From Thermoplasmata archaeon (GTDB lineage Archaea > Thermoplasmatota > Thermoplasmata > Thermoplasmatales > Thermoplasmataceae), in contig JAKBQO010000095.1 of assembly GCA_021835185.1 (NCBI GenBank), forward strand, positions 1-5,847: a DNA stretch of 5,847 bases. Direction: 5' to 3'. Of the stretch, positions 5,482 to 5,847 are shown in pieces (positions within the stretch are counted from its first letter, which is position 1; each line of letters starts with the position of its first letter). Position numbers and translations under genes: made by a program. The notes below the pieces were generated by a model. It searched no databases, was not told the origin of the DNA, and saw only the letters and a program-made list of their open reading frames with translations.

Positions 5482-5490
5482 TTTAAATTT
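5482..5490 (+). promoter_or_regulatory. Promoter of the ABC permease gene (TATA box)
   Basis: TTTAAATTT preceded by A-rich CATAAAGA is centred about 28 nt upstream of the ATG at 5514, a good archaeal BRE/TATA arrangement for a leaderless message. It shows that the permease gene is transcribed separately from the regulator/acetyltransferase pair. Confidence 0.6.
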
Positions 5491-5494
5491 ATCC

Positions 5495-5499
5495 TTTTT
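5495..5499 (+). terminator. U-tract, possible terminator of the wHTH-GNAT operon
   Basis: A run of five T 22 nt after the acetyltransferase stop, in a T-rich context. It lies between the TATA box and the start of the next gene, so termination and the next initiation would share this 40-nt gap. Confidence 0.35.
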
Positions 5500-5513
5500 A
5501 TTAGCAATATATA

Positions 5514-5847
5514 ATGCGTGGATCAAGAATCATAAATATTTTCATAAAATACTTTCTCATATTCATAGGTTTAACCATATTTCTATTTCTGGCCTATAAA
5601 TTTGTTCCAGAAAATATATTAAAAAATGATTTCCCGGGCAGTTCCATAAATGTGCTTGGCTTAAATGAAAATGATTTTTTCCAGTATTTTTATTTTCTAT
5701 ATGCTTTGATTACATGTAAGGTCGGATACGTAAATACATTATTCTATTCTGGAAGTGTTAAAAGTTCCATATCCTTGATCCTTCCAGAAACCGTTGTATT
5801 TCTGGTTATTACATTCCCTATTTCCTATGTTATTTCATATATTATAG
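5514..5847 (+). CDS. ABC transporter permease, DppB/OppB-like, 3'-truncated by window edge
   Basis: N-terminal 111 residues of an inner-membrane permease of the dipeptide/oligopeptide uptake family; the frame stays open to the last base. Pattern against the family: a basic N-terminus MRGSRIINIFIKYF, a first membrane segment at about 9-30, then the extracellular stretch with LGLNENDFFQYFYFL (48-62), aligning with the LGLDKPLxxQYLxWL signature, KVGYVNTLFYSGSV (69-82) for the GDLGxSxxxxxPV region, and SISLILPETVVFLVI (85-99) for IxxxLPxTLxLxxx, where the second membrane segment begins. The glycine and aspartate of GDLG read Cys-Lys here, so the sequence is divergent. The partner permease (DppC-like), ATPases and substrate-binding protein would be expected downstream, outside the window. 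Peptide uptake suits heterotrophic Thermoplasmatales. The start at 5514 is supported by the TATA box spacing. Confidence 0.85.
   Translation, partial: MRGSRIINIFIKYFLIFIGLTIFLFLAYKFVPENILKNDFPGSSINVLGLNENDFFQYFYFLYALITCKVGYVNTLFYSGSVKSSISLILPETVVFLVITFPISYVISYII

Noticed and set aside
1..5847. CRISPR array, insertion sequence, tRNA or rRNA gene, integrase or phage module
   Set aside because: Read through on both strands: no spaced direct repeats, terminal inverted repeats with a transposase, cloverleaf-like segment or GGTTCRA-type T-loop in an intergenic gap, and all gaps are under 100 nt.

Overview
The window looks like a piece of an archaeal chromosome, most likely from the Thermoplasmatales (a Ferroplasma/Acidiplasma/Cuniculiplasma-type organism). 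The reasons are AT-rich DNA, heavy use of ATA for isoleucine and AGA/AGG for arginine, a full-length archaeal-type RtcB RNA ligase, short operons with 4-nt ATGA overlaps, and TATA-like boxes about 25-28 nt upstream of start codons, as expected for leaderless archaeal transcripts. The family is inferred from gene content and composition; no marker gene in the window proves it.

Positions 1-2788 (+ strand) are the downstream part of an aromatic amino acid operon: trpE (5' end cut off by the window), trpG, trpC and a short type-I-beta DAHP synthase (aroF). They are packed with a 23-nt overlap, a 4-nt overlap and a 1-nt gap. Together they cover the first committed step of the shikimate pathway, the chorismate-to-anthranilate step (TrpE/TrpG) and indole-glycerol-phosphate formation (TrpC). 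The remaining trp and aro genes would have to lie upstream or elsewhere.

Positions 2795-4222 (- strand) hold rtcB, convergent with aroF and only 6 nt away from it. Its 5' region is divergent from a small gene of unknown function (4317-4559, 80 residues). Next comes a two-gene unit: a winged-helix transcriptional regulator (4608-4931) overlapping by 4 nt a GNAT-family N-acetyltransferase (4928-5473). A perfect 8-2-8 bp palindrome abuts the regulator's TATA box and is a candidate autoregulatory operator. The window ends inside the N-terminal third of a DppB/OppB-like ABC transporter permease (from 5514), which has its own promoter.

Most genes belong to well-known families. The least explained parts are the 80-residue orphan, the regulator/acetyltransferase pair with its palindromic promoter, and an AAAACAAT element shared by the rtcB and regulator promoters. 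I found no CRISPR array, insertion sequence, tRNA/rRNA gene or phage module. No stretch longer than 300 bases lacks a gene.
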